From NCBI GenBank assembly GCA_045403155.1, contig JAXIPB010000301.1, forward strand, positions 1 through 29,374: a stretch of 29,374 nucleotides of DNA. The letters run 5' to 3'. Positions 9,027-16,204 of this stretch are shown in pieces. A model generated the notes under the pieces. The model ran no database searches, had not been told where the DNA came from, and saw nothing but the letters and a program-made list of their open reading frames with translations. Numbering within the stretch: the stretch's first letter is position 1; every line of letters starts with the position of its first letter. Source of the stretch: JAXIPB01 sp045403155. Lineage in GTDB: Bacteria > Actinomycetota > Actinomycetes > Mycobacteriales > Micromonosporaceae. A program made the translations under genes and the position numbers.

Positions 9027-9053
9027 TTAGCACTCTCCCCTGTCGAGTGCAAG
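9027..9053. promoter_or_regulatory. CIRCE operator 2 (imperfect) upstream of groEL
   Basis: TTAGCACTC, nine bases, GAGTGCAAG. The left half-site is canonical and the right one deviates in its outer three bases. It starts 10 bp beyond operator 1, so the two probably act together over the groEL promoter. Confidence 0.85.
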
Positions 9054-9110
9054 CCGCTCACCAAAGGTACTCCTCCCGCTCCGTTTCAAGATCCTGCCCC
9101 AAGATTCCCC

Positions 9111-9182
9111 CCAAGATTGCCTTGATCATGAGCTGGCCGTCGCGAAACGCCGCCGATCATGACCTGCAGGTCATGATCGGCG
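9111..9182 (+). repeat. 72-bp dispersed palindromic repeat, copy A
   Basis: First copy of a 72-bp element also found at 10479-10550, 26648-26719 (inverted) and 29305-29374 (truncated by the window end); all align without gaps. Its 3' part, 9151-9182, is a perfect 32-bp palindrome centred on CCTGCAGG. It lies between groEL's operators and the stop codon of the membrane-protein gene at 9216. Read on the minus strand, the palindrome starts about 33 bp after that stop and could act as its terminator, though only TTT follows. Just before it, CAAGAT recurs at 9087, 9100 and 9112. Confidence 0.88.
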
Positions 9183-9215
9183 CTCAAAGGGGGGACAGCG
9201 TTCGGGCGGGGTGGG

Positions 9216-10289
9216 TCAGCCGAGTTCCTGCTGCAGCTGGGCGGTGGTGAGCGGTGTCTCGCGGGCACGAAGTTCGGCGTAGGTCGGCAGGAGACCGATC
9301 AGCAGGACGGCGAACGCGGGCGCCGCGAGCAGCGAGCTCACTGCCTCGAAGAGGCCATAGCTGATGTTGTAACCGAAGGAGCCGATCGAACCGGCGGCGA
9401 CGGCGGCCGCGACCGAGATCGCGGCGAAGATCAAGCCAATGATGAAGGTGTAGACGAGGTACACGCCGAAGAGGATGCCGATCTTGCCCAGGGTCGGGCC
9501 GATGGTGGTCGAGTTGTGGGTCAGCGTGAAGGAGCGGGCCACCGGGTTCTGTCCTCGCTCGAAGATCGCTACGAACCCGAAGAGCGAGAAGCCGAACGCG
9601 AGGTAGATGCCCGGAAGGAAGAAGCACGCCGTACCGATCGAGTACGCGATCGCGGCGAGCACGGTCCACGGGAAGAGCGCCATCGCTCGCTTGAAGCCGT
9701 ACGCGAACGCCGGGCCGAGACCCGCGGGCTGACCAGATGCCTCTCGAACCAGGGCCCACGTCCCCGCCGCCCATCCGGCCGCGGCGACGTAGCAGGCGGC
9801 GATCGAGGCGACGAGCGTGATGAGGAGACCGAGGAAGAGGCTGCCTATGGCGGCGCCAAGACTGCCGACCGACGTCACCGACCATCCCGCGCCCCAACCG
9901 CCGATCCAGCTGAGCAGAGATACGACCGCGGAGGGCACCGCGATGCCCAGCGTGCAGATGATCAGGGCCGACTTCCAACTGCGCGTGCCGACCTCCTGGA
10001 CCTTGGCGAACCACGCCCCGAACGCCGATCCGGCCGGGAGCACCAGCGGGTCAGTCATCCCGCCCGCCATCGCCGGGACCGGGGTGTACTGCGGCGGCGA
10101 TGCGAAGGGCGCCGTCGGCGCCGCAGGAGGTGGGGGTGGGGGCGGCTCAGGTGCGGTTGAGTACGGGGGAACCGGGGGCATCGAGGTCACCGGCGGCATC
10201 GCTGGAACCGGCGGCATCGGGGGAACCGGCGGCATCGGAGCGGTCGGCGGGGCGTGTGGATCCGGAGGTAGGCCCGGTGGCATCGACAT
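9216..10289 (-). CDS. Integral membrane protein with a proline-rich N-terminal tail
   Basis: A 357-residue protein. Residues 1-75 are a low-complexity Pro/Met/Val tail built from MPPVP-like units (MPPVPPMPPVPAMPPV), followed by a run of Pro and Ala. Residues about 100-340 contain roughly five or six hydrophobic helices, including LIICTLGIAVPSAVVSLLSW and LGLLITLVASIAACYVAAAG. The internal segment FLPGIYLAFGFSLFGFVAIF followed by LTHNSTTIGPTLGKIGILFG resembles multi-span proteins annotated near glycerophosphodiester phosphodiesterase membrane domains, without any catalytic domain. The ATG at 10289 has GAGAGG about 8 bp upstream; a second in-frame ATG lies two codons later. The proline-rich tail would be cytosolic and could bind partners. 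Function unknown. Confidence 0.85.
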   Translation of the reverse strand: MSMPPGLPPDPHAPPTAPMPPVPPMPPVPAMPPVTSMPPVPPYSTAPEPPPPPPPAAPTAPFASPPQYTPVPAMAGGMTDPLVLPAGSAFGAWFAKVQEVGTRSWKSALIICTLGIAVPSAVVSLLSWIGGWGAGWSVTSVGSLGAAIGSLFLGLLITLVASIAACYVAAAGWAAGTWALVREASGQPAGLGPAFAYGFKRAMALFPWTVLAAIAYSIGTACFFLPGIYLAFGFSLFGFVAIFERGQNPVARSFTLTHNSTTIGPTLGKIGILFGVYLVYTFIIGLIFAAISVAAAVAAGSIGSFGYNISYGLFEAVSSLLAAPAFAVLLIGLLPTYAELRARETPLTTAQLQQELG

Positions 10290-10403
10290 CTATTCGCCTC
10301 TCGGTGAGCGACTCCGGTCCCACGCCGGGACCGGATTCGTGATCGACGGCTGCGAGTGTGGGGGCTTCGCGTGCAACACGCAATCAACCGGAAGTCGGTT
10401 TCT

Positions 10404-10470
10404 CGCCCGCCGCCGCCCGCCGCCGCCCGCCGCCGCCCGCCGCCGCCCGCCGCCCGCCGCCGCCCGCCCG
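10404..10470. repeat. GC-rich microsatellite (CCGCC/CCCG units)
   Basis: About 67 bp made only of C and G, with the 10-mer CGCCGCCCGC repeated four times in exact register (10411-10450) plus shorter variants on both sides. It lies between the start of the proline-rich membrane gene and repeat B, and shows no coding signal on either strand. Such tracts are prone to slippage, so the length may vary between strains or be uncertain in the assembly. Confidence 0.85.
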
Positions 10471-10478
10471 CACCCTCG

Positions 10479-10550
10479 CCAAGATCGCCGTGATCATGAC
10501 CTGGGTGCAATAAAACAGCGCCGATCATGACCTCCAGGTCATGATCGGCG
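10479..10550 (+). repeat. 72-bp dispersed palindromic repeat, copy B
   Basis: Second copy of the 72-bp family, in the same orientation as copy A and aligned without gaps. The first 22 bases and last 30 bases are the most similar; the middle (about 10501-10520) differs and supplies the A-rich stretch that becomes the T-tract of the csp terminator. Confidence 0.88.
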
Positions 10551-10551
10551 C
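10508..10551 (-). terminator. Intrinsic terminator of the cold-shock gene, formed by repeat B
   Basis: A 16-bp perfect stem (10518-10533 with 10536-10551), starting 10 bp after the TAA of the cold-shock gene. On the minus strand the hairpin is followed directly by TGTTTTATTG. The stem is the palindromic half of repeat B, so a repeat copy appears to serve as a true Rho-independent terminator. Confidence 0.85.
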
Positions 10552-10561
10552 AATCGAAGAT

Positions 10562-10762
10562 TTAGATGAGATGGACTTTTTCGGCTTGTGGGCCCTTCTG
10601 ACCCTGTGCGATTTCGAACTCGACGCGCGCCCCATCGTCCAGCGTCTTGTACCCGTCCATGTCGATCGCGGTGAAGTGGACGAAGACGTCCTGCCCACCG
10701 TCGACCGCGATGAAGCCGTAGCCCTTCTCGCTGTTGAACCATTTGACGGTGCCTTGTGCCAC
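10562..10762 (-). CDS. cspA: Cold-shock protein (CspA family)
   Basis: A 66-residue single cold-shock domain that binds single-stranded RNA and DNA and melts mRNA structure. RNP1 is KGYGFI (residues 13-18) and RNP2 is DVFVHF (25-30); the opening GTVKWFNSEKGYGFI is canonical. The GTG at 10762 is preceded by AGGAAG about 6 bp upstream. The length is standard for the family. About 210 bp separate it from the paaN stop upstream; this probably holds the promoter and leader, but I see no distinct element in it. Transcription should end at the repeat-derived hairpin just downstream. Which paralogue this is, and whether it is cold-induced, cannot be told. Confidence 0.97.
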   Translation of the reverse strand: MAQGTVKWFNSEKGYGFIAVDGGQDVFVHFTAIDMDGYKTLDDGARVEFEIAQGQKGPQAEKVHLI

Positions 10763-10972
10763 TGCGCACTTCCTAACTCTGCCGTACCCTGCCGTCGCGG
10801 TTGCGACACCTCCGGTCGCCGTGATCGGAGCCCGGCAGACCGCGGTGGAAACTGGCGAGCGCGAGTGGAGACCGATATCGCACGCTACACGAGCCCGTCG
10901 CGCACCGCATCAGCCCAAATCGGACAGTCGCTCGCGTTGATCGTCTCGATTTGATGAAGCGCCGGTGCGGAC

Positions 10973-12670
10973 CTAGACGTGCCGCCGGGACTGCACGATT
11001 CGGAAGCGGTTCGCGACATACGCCCCATCCGTCAGCGAAGCGTTCGCCGCCGGATTCGCCCCGCTCGCGTGGAAATCGGAGAACGCCGCGGACTGGTTCA
11101 CAAACACGCCACCGGTCAGGTTGCAGGACAGGTGAACTCCGGCCTCCACGGCTGCCCGCTCGGCGGCGTCGAGGACCGCGTTGTCGGTCGAATAGACCGA
11201 CGCCGTCAGGGCACCCTTCGCCCCGACCGTGCGCCGGAACACCGCCAGCGAATCCTCAGTGGACTGTGTCGCGATGACGAACGATATTGGCCCGAACCAC
11301 TCGGTGCCGTAGGTCGGCTCGGCGTCGGAGCGCACCTTGACGACGAGCGGCGTGCGCACGGTCGCGCCATCGTGGGTCGGGTGGGTCAGGGTCGTCGAAT
11401 CCAGAACGACCTCGCCCTCGGCGCGGGCGCGGTCGAGGCGCTCGAGCACGCCATCGTTGACGATGGCCCCGGTGAGTTCGACGGCGCGGGCTGGGTCCTT
11501 GGCCAGCGCGCTGATGGCTCCGGCAATCCCGTCGGCCACGTCGTCAAAGCTCTTGTGGCCCTCGTCGGTGTCGATGCCGCCCTCCGGCACGAGGATGTTC
11601 TGCGGAGTCGTGCACATCTGTCCACTATAGAGTGTCAGCGAGAAGCCGACGTTGCGACACATGCCGGCGAAGTCGTCCGTCGAGTCAACGATGATTGTGT
11701 TGACGCCGGCCTTCTCCGTGTAGACAGCCGCTTGATGCGCGTTGCTCTCCAGCCAGTCGCCATACGCGGTGGAGCCAGTGAAGTCGATAATGCGTACTTC
11801 GGGGCGGGTGGCGAGCACGCTCGCGAGCTTTTCGTTCGGCTCCTCCGCGGCGAGGGTCACGAGGTTTTGGTCGAAGCCTGCGTCCGCGAGCACCTCCCTG
11901 GCGATCCGCACGGTGATGGCGAGTGGCAGGACCGCACGAGGGTGTGGCTTGACGACGACCGGGTTCCCCGTGGCGAGCGACGCAAACAGTCCGGGGTACG
12001 AATTCCAGGTGGGGAACGTGTTGCATCCGATGACGAGCGCGACGCCGCGGGGCACGACATGGAAGGTCTTCGTCATGCGCAGCGGCTCGCCCTTACCCGA
12101 TGGCTTGGACCAGTCGGCGCTCGCCGGCGTGCGGGTCATTTCGACGTACGCGTAGGCCAGCGCCTCCAGCGCGCGGTCGAGCGCGTGCGGTCCGCCGGCC
12201 TGGAAGGCCATGACGAATGCCTGGCCGGTGGTGAACTGGACCGCGTTGGCGAGCTCGAAGATGTTGCGATGCAGGCGGTGCAGGATCTCGATGCAGACCC
12301 CGACCCGGGTCTCGGGCCCGGCGTCGCGCCACGCCGGCATGCCGGCCTGTGCCGCCGCGAGCAGCGCATCGACGTCAGGGTTGGGGTAGCGCACACCCAG
12401 TTCGACTCCGAAAGGGCTGGACTCGGTCGCGACCCAGCCCTTGGTGCCGGGCTGGTCGATGGGAAAGTCGGCGCCGAGAAGCGCGCGGAAGGCCGCCTCT
12501 CCCTCGGCGGCGGCGGTCTCCCCATACACCTTGGGGCTCGGAGACTCCGGGTAGGCGGACCAGTAGGAGCGCTCGGCGATCGCCTGTCGCGCTCGGTCGA
12601 GGGTCTCCCGGTGGGCGTCGAAGAAGCGGTGGGCGGCGGTAGCCGTGGCCTGCGTCATGGAGCCCATCAT
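10973..12670 (-). CDS. paaN: Phenylacetic acid degradation protein PaaN (aldehyde dehydrogenase family)
   Basis: A 565-residue NAD(P)-dependent aldehyde dehydrogenase-like enzyme of the PaaN family, linked to phenylacetate ring-cleavage degradation. The ALDH landmarks are present: CNTFPTWN (substrate/cofactor Asn near 218), VVVKPHPRA (Lys241), the general-base region VYTEKAG (Glu319) and the catalytic Cys353 in YSGQMCTTPQN. The length is typical for PaaN and longer than standard ALDHs. The first ATG is 12670; a second in-frame ATG at 12658 (MTQATATAAH) is an equally plausible start. It begins 7 bp after the acetyltransferase gene's stop, so the two are likely co-transcribed. No other paa genes are in the window, so it may act on another aldehyde. 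Confidence 0.92.
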   Translation of the reverse strand: MMGSMTQATATAAHRFFDAHRETLDRARQAIAERSYWSAYPESPSPKVYGETAAAEGEAAFRALLGADFPIDQPGTKGWVATESSPFGVELGVRYPNPDVDALLAAAQAGMPAWRDAGPETRVGVCIEILHRLHRNIFELANAVQFTTGQAFVMAFQAGGPHALDRALEALAYAYVEMTRTPASADWSKPSGKGEPLRMTKTFHVVPRGVALVIGCNTFPTWNSYPGLFASLATGNPVVVKPHPRAVLPLAITVRIAREVLADAGFDQNLVTLAAEEPNEKLASVLATRPEVRIIDFTGSTAYGDWLESNAHQAAVYTEKAGVNTIIVDSTDDFAGMCRNVGFSLTLYSGQMCTTPQNILVPEGGIDTDEGHKSFDDVADGIAGAISALAKDPARAVELTGAIVNDGVLERLDRARAEGEVVLDSTTLTHPTHDGATVRTPLVVKVRSDAEPTYGTEWFGPISFVIATQSTEDSLAVFRRTVGAKGALTASVYSTDNAVLDAAERAAVEAGVHLSCNLTGGVFVNQSAAFSDFHASGANPAANASLTDGAYVANRFRIVQSRRHV

Positions 12671-12677
12671 GCCGTGC

Positions 12678-13697
12678 TCAGAGCTCGTGCTGCCAACTGA
12701 CCCACGCGTCGACGGCCCGAAACCCGAGCGCCTCGTTGATGGCGATCATGTGGCTGTTCTCGGTCGCGTTCCACGTGTTGATATGTCGCAGATCGGGCTC
12801 GTGCGCCAGCGTGAGGAATAGGTTCTCGATCTTCACAACGAGGCCGAGGCGATGCCCGCGGTGAGTCGGGTCGACGATGGTGATGTTCTGCCATCCGTGC
12901 GACGTCGTGTCCGCGTCCAGCGCGATCATGGTCCACGCGGCCAGGCGGCCCGAGGCGTCATGCCGAGCGCCAACCTGGTAGGTCCGTCGGCCGCGCAGCC
13001 GGATGATCTCCTCGGTGGCCCGGATCCGGGCTACGTCGATCTTCTCGGCCTCCACGATCAGGTCTCCCATGGGGGCGTCGAGCAGGAGTCGGGCCTCGAG
13101 CTCAGCGACGTCGGCGACGATCTCGTCCGGCGCGCTGTCGGTCCACGTCACAACGGAGTAGCCGCTCGCGCGGGGGCGAGCGTCGGCCAGCAGCTCGGTC
13201 CATCCGGCTCTGTCCACAGTGTCCAGATCGAGGCGCCGCCTGATCTCCGGCAGCGCCGCCTTCGTACCCATCGCCTCGGCGAACGCGGCGTGCGCGGCGC
13301 TCCGCACGGGTCCGCCGGGCATCTGCGTGACGTGCGTGCCCTGCAGAACGCGGCGTCCGTTCGCCCGGACGAAGTCGGTCGCCGTCGTATAGAGCGCCGT
13401 GCCGACGCCGCGCCTGCGGTAATCCGGGTCCACGATGAGTTCGACCACCGCCGTGTGGGTGTTGTCCAGATTGGGCAGATCGACGGTCAGCAGGCCGTGT
13501 GGGTCGCCGTCGCCGAAGGCGAGCCAGGTATGGGAGCTGGCGCCGGGCCACTGATGGCGTAGCCGACCCACGTGGTCCGTCCAGGACCAGGCGGGAAAGT
13601 CCGGCACGTCGACGCGGCGGGCGGCGGCGTGGATCCGGAAGGACGCCTCAACATCTCGCTCGTCGTCGATGTCGAGCGGCCTGACCTCTAACCGCAT
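12678..13697 (-). CDS. GNAT-family N-acetyltransferase, tandem GNAT domains
   Basis: A 339-residue protein with two GNAT-like halves. The N-terminal half has the acetyl-CoA loop VDPDYRRRGVGTALYTTA, a well-formed motif A. The C-terminal half has VDPTHRGHRLGLVVKIENL and the closing ATENSHMIAINEALGFRAV typical of this group. Similar two-domain actinobacterial GNATs include relatives of mycothiol synthase, but the substrate here cannot be inferred. The ATG at 13697 (MRLEVRPLD) has GGGGGT about 4 bp upstream; the frame extends to 13739 into a hairpin and is unlikely to be translated there. It probably forms a two-gene operon with paaN. Only the first half clearly keeps the full acetyl-CoA pyrophosphate loop. 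Confidence 0.9.
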   Translation of the reverse strand: MRLEVRPLDIDDERDVEASFRIHAAARRVDVPDFPAWSWTDHVGRLRHQWPGASSHTWLAFGDGDPHGLLTVDLPNLDNTHTAVVELIVDPDYRRRGVGTALYTTATDFVRANGRRVLQGTHVTQMPGGPVRSAAHAAFAEAMGTKAALPEIRRRLDLDTVDRAGWTELLADARPRASGYSVVTWTDSAPDEIVADVAELEARLLLDAPMGDLIVEAEKIDVARIRATEEIIRLRGRRTYQVGARHDASGRLAAWTMIALDADTTSHGWQNITIVDPTHRGHRLGLVVKIENLFLTLAHEPDLRHINTWNATENSHMIAINEALGFRAVDAWVSWQHEL

Positions 13698-13710
13698 GAC
13701 TACCCCCGCA

Positions 13711-13764
13711 ATCAAGGAGAATGGCCGTGGTTGGATCACCTAACCACGGCCACGACTCCCTGAT
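13711..13764. promoter_or_regulatory. Long hairpin between thrC and the acetyltransferase gene
   Basis: An inverted repeat with an inner perfect 11-bp stem (13722-13732 with 13742-13752, 9-nt loop), a small asymmetric internal loop, and an outer 9-bp stem (13711-13719 with 13756-13764, one mismatch that reads as G-U). It ends 14 bp before the acetyltransferase ATG at 13697. It could terminate thrC read-through or act as a leader structure for the downstream gene; no clear T-run follows on either strand. Between it and the thrC stop (13765-14033) I see no convincing gene. Confidence 0.6.
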
Positions 13765-14033
13765 CGACTGCATTTTCACGTTGGTCGGGAGGAGCCTCGC
13801 GCCGACACCATCGCTGACATCGAAACTGCGCGCCGCCCTGCCGGCGTCGCGGCGACGAACCTCCCGCACGCAGCATCCTGCGCGGTCGCGGGCATGCTCG
13901 TCAAGACCTCCGCCACCGAATCTCCAACTGCCAGCTTGCCGACGGTTACTCTGCGTTCTGATCGCGCGTCGGCGCAACCACGGCGCGTTGCACGTACGCT
14001 GGGCGAACGTTCGTCACCGACGGTAATGTCGCG

Positions 14034-15284
14034 TCAGCCAAGAACGCCGGCCCGCTGTGCGGCGCTCAGCGACGGTCGAATCCGATATGTCGCGCCGACC
14101 GTGCTCTCGATCGCGTCGATCGTCTTGAGCCCGTCGCCGGTGTTGAAGACGACCGTCTCGGCGTCCGGGTCGAGCCGACCGGAGTCGATGAGCTTCCGCA
14201 GCACCGCCACCGTCACGCCACCAGCGGTCTCGGCGAAGATACCCGTCGTTCGCGCCAGCAACCGGATTCCCTCTCGGATCTCATCGTCGTCGGCATGGTC
14301 CATCCAGCCGTTCGTGCGACGGACCGCCTCGAGCGCGTACAGCCCGGCCGCCGGGTCGCCGATGTTGAGCGACTTGGCGATGCCAGTCGGCCGAACCGGA
14401 GTTATCTCGTTGACTCCGGCGTGCAATGCGGCGGCGATCGGGCTGCATCCGGTCGACTGCGCACCGAAGACCTTCCATCCGTCCGCCGGGGCGTCGACAA
14501 GACCAAGCTCCACAAGGTCGGTGAATGCCTTGTCTACCTTGGTCAGCAACTCGCCGCTCGCCATCGGAATCACGACCTGGGCGGGCAGTCGCCAACCTAG
14601 CTGCTCGGCTACCTCGTACCCCAGCGTCTTGGAGCCCTCGGCGTAGTACGGACGCAGGTTGACGTTGACGAACGCCGTCTTCTCGAATTCGTCGGTCTCG
14701 GTGAGCTCGGAGCAGAGCCGGTTCACGTCGTCGTACGAGCCATCGATCGCGACGACGTCGCCTCCGTACACCGCCGTCGTCAGAATCTTTCCGGCCTCCA
14801 GGTCGGCGGGAATGAAGACCATGGAGGCGACGCCGGCCCGGGCGGCGTGGGCCGCTACCGAGTTGGCAAGGTTCCCGGTCGACGCGCACGCGAATCGGGT
14901 GAAGCCAAAGGCGCGCGCCGCCGTCAGGGCGACCGACACGACACGGTCCTTGAAGGAGTGCGTAGGGTTGGCCGAGTCGTCCTTCACCCACACTGGTGCT
15001 CGAGCACCGACGGCCTCCGCGAGCGCCTCCGCGCGCACCAGCGGTGTCAAGCCGGGGTCGAGAGTTACCCGGTCCGTGGTGTCCTGGCCGACGGGCAGCA
15101 GGGCAGCGTAGCGCCACATGCTGTGTGGGCCGGCCTCGATCTGCTCGCGGGTCACCGTCGCGAGGGTGTCGACGTCGTAGCCGACTTCGAGCGGGCCGAA
15201 ACAGCTGTAGCACGCGTGTTGGGCACGCAGGGGCGCCTCGGTTCCACAGTTGCGGCAGGTTAGGGTACGAGCGGCGGACGCCAT
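14034..15284 (-). CDS. thrC: Threonine synthase (ThrC-like PLP enzyme with N-terminal zinc ribbon)
   Basis: A 416-residue fold-type II PLP enzyme expected to convert O-phosphohomoserine to threonine. An N-terminal zinc ribbon has Cys10/Cys13 (TCRNC) and Cys25/Cys28 (ACYSC). The PLP lysine is Lys112 in PTHSFKDRVV, followed by STGNLANSVAAHAARAG, the phosphate/substrate loop. The C-terminal VFNTGDGLKTIDAIE is typical of threonine synthases. The ATG at 15284 has AAGGAGA about 5 bp upstream, directly abutting the 3' strand of the SAM riboswitch P1 helix. Being under a SAM riboswitch is odd for a threonine enzyme and leaves open a role in methionine-related metabolism. No homoserine kinase or dehydrogenase gene is adjacent. 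Confidence 0.93.
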   Translation of the reverse strand: MASAARTLTCRNCGTEAPLRAQHACYSCFGPLEVGYDVDTLATVTREQIEAGPHSMWRYAALLPVGQDTTDRVTLDPGLTPLVRAEALAEAVGARAPVWVKDDSANPTHSFKDRVVSVALTAARAFGFTRFACASTGNLANSVAAHAARAGVASMVFIPADLEAGKILTTAVYGGDVVAIDGSYDDVNRLCSELTETDEFEKTAFVNVNLRPYYAEGSKTLGYEVAEQLGWRLPAQVVIPMASGELLTKVDKAFTDLVELGLVDAPADGWKVFGAQSTGCSPIAAALHAGVNEITPVRPTGIAKSLNIGDPAAGLYALEAVRRTNGWMDHADDDEIREGIRLLARTTGIFAETAGGVTVAVLRKLIDSGRLDPDAETVVFNTGDGLKTIDAIESTVGATYRIRPSLSAAQRAGVLG

Positions 15285-15295
15285 CGAGTCTCCTT

Positions 15296-15403
15296 CTCAT
15301 CTTCCCCATGACACGCATGATCATGGGCCGGACTTGGCACCTGCCGTAGCTGCGGTGGTTGCCGGGGCTTCGTCGGGCCGTTCCCTCTGCCCCTCTGGAT
15401 GAG
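15296..15403 (-). promoter_or_regulatory. SAM riboswitch (S-box, SAM-I family) upstream of thrC
   Basis: The minus-strand leader contains the conserved S-box core in order: AGAGGGA (kink-turn side), GGCCCGACGAAGCC, CCGGCAACC, and CAGGTGCCAAGTCC. P1 closes with CTCATC (minus strand, + 15398-15403) pairing to GATGAG (+ 15296-15301). The thrC ribosome site follows that P1 strand immediately, so SAM-stabilised P1 folding could hide it and block translation initiation. S-box riboswitches normally switch genes off when SAM is plentiful. I see no clear intrinsic terminator, which favours translational control. Confidence 0.95.
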
Positions 15404-15442
15404 GTCTTCAGTTGTTACGCGTCACTGTAACAAGACCCGCGA

Positions 15443-16171
15443 TCAGCCAGGGCTGGCACTGGTCGGGTCGGGCAGCGGCGGCAGAGGCGGCTCCGGCGAC
15501 GCGGTTGTGACCGGGTCCAGACAGGCGCGCTGCCCGGTCGCGGTAAGCCAGGGCAGATCCCCCACCGCAGGCGGCGTCAGCTCCTCGACCCGCTGCTCGT
15601 CTCCTACCTTGACAGTGACGAAGATCTGCTCACTGGTATCACCGCCAGCCGCGAGCAGGCCCGCACAGTCGACGGTGAACCGAGCGGCGATGATCGCATT
15701 GCGGTCGGTCGCGGTCGTTCCGAGCACTACGGGCGCGGCCGGCGGCAGGTCGCCGTCGAGCGCGAAGCCCTCGTTCCCCTCCCCTGTCGGGATGATCGAG
15801 AGTTGGACACTGGTGAGACCGGCGGGCGCGACGATCCTCGCCTCGATCAGCGTGATCGGGACGTCGGCGGTGTTGCGGACCTCCAGGCCGACCGTGATCG
15901 TGTTATCAGCGCCGATGCTCGCGCGGAATCCACCTGGTGGGACCACGGCGGGGTTGGGCAGGGCGGCGAGCCCGGTCGGCCGGGTAAGCCAGAGGTATGC
16001 GCCAACGGCGAGCCCCATCACGACGACCGCGACGATGATCGTGATGATGGTGGTGAGCGGCCCCTGTTGCGACCGCCGCCGACCGAAGCGCATCCGGCGC
16101 TTGCCGACGACGATCTCTTCCGACTCTTCCGTTTCCCAGCCAGCCACGGCTTCGCAGGCTATCCGGCTCAC
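15443..16171 (-). CDS. Membrane-anchored protein with an exported beta-rich domain
   Basis: About 242 residues. A charged N-terminus (KRRMRFGRRRSQQ) precedes one TM helix near residues 39-61, then an exported domain with LEVRNTADVPITLIEARIV and FTVDCAGLL, and a Pro/Ser-rich tail. It resembles other actinobacterial anchored proteins of unknown function with an immunoglobulin-like fold. The GTG at 16171 has GGAG about 8 bp upstream; GTG at 16147 and ATG at 16093 are alternatives. The frame is open to 16603, but that part is antisense to gpgS and is not coding. It diverges from gpgS with about 33 bp between starts, so the two promoters must overlap the genes or be very compact. Function unknown. 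Confidence 0.75.
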   Translation of the reverse strand: MSRIACEAVAGWETEESEEIVVGKRRMRFGRRRSQQGPLTTIITIIVAVVVMGLAVGAYLWLTRPTGLAALPNPAVVPPGGFRASIGADNTITVGLEVRNTADVPITLIEARIVAPAGLTSVQLSIIPTGEGNEGFALDGDLPPAAPVVLGTTATDRNAIIAARFTVDCAGLLAAGGDTSEQIFVTVKVGDEQRVEELTPPAVGDLPWLTATGQRACLDPVTTASPEPPLPPLPDPTSASPG

Positions 16172-16204
16172 GCCACGATCTCCACCCCGGCATAGCGTGG
16201 AGGG

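Noticed and set aside
8801..9064. N-terminal extension of the groEL frame
   Set aside because: GroEL's canonical N-terminus begins at 8800 with an excellent ribosome site, and the extension runs over the CIRCE operators.
10404..10470. CRISPR-like array
   Set aside because: Units are about 10 bp with no spacers; it is a simple G/C microsatellite.
10979..12700. Long plus-strand frame of 573 codons opposite paaN
   Set aside because: Antisense shadow of a well-recognised aldehyde dehydrogenase; Arg/Val/Gly-rich with no domain.
13765..14033. MoaD/ThiS-like gene between thrC and the acetyltransferase
   Set aside because: I translated the three minus-strand frames by eye and saw no beta-grasp pattern, no C-terminal Gly-Gly and no good start.
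15315..15335. ATGATCATGGGCC near the thrC leader as a fifth 72-bp repeat copy
   Set aside because: Only a short GATCATG core matches, and the bases are part of the SAM riboswitch.
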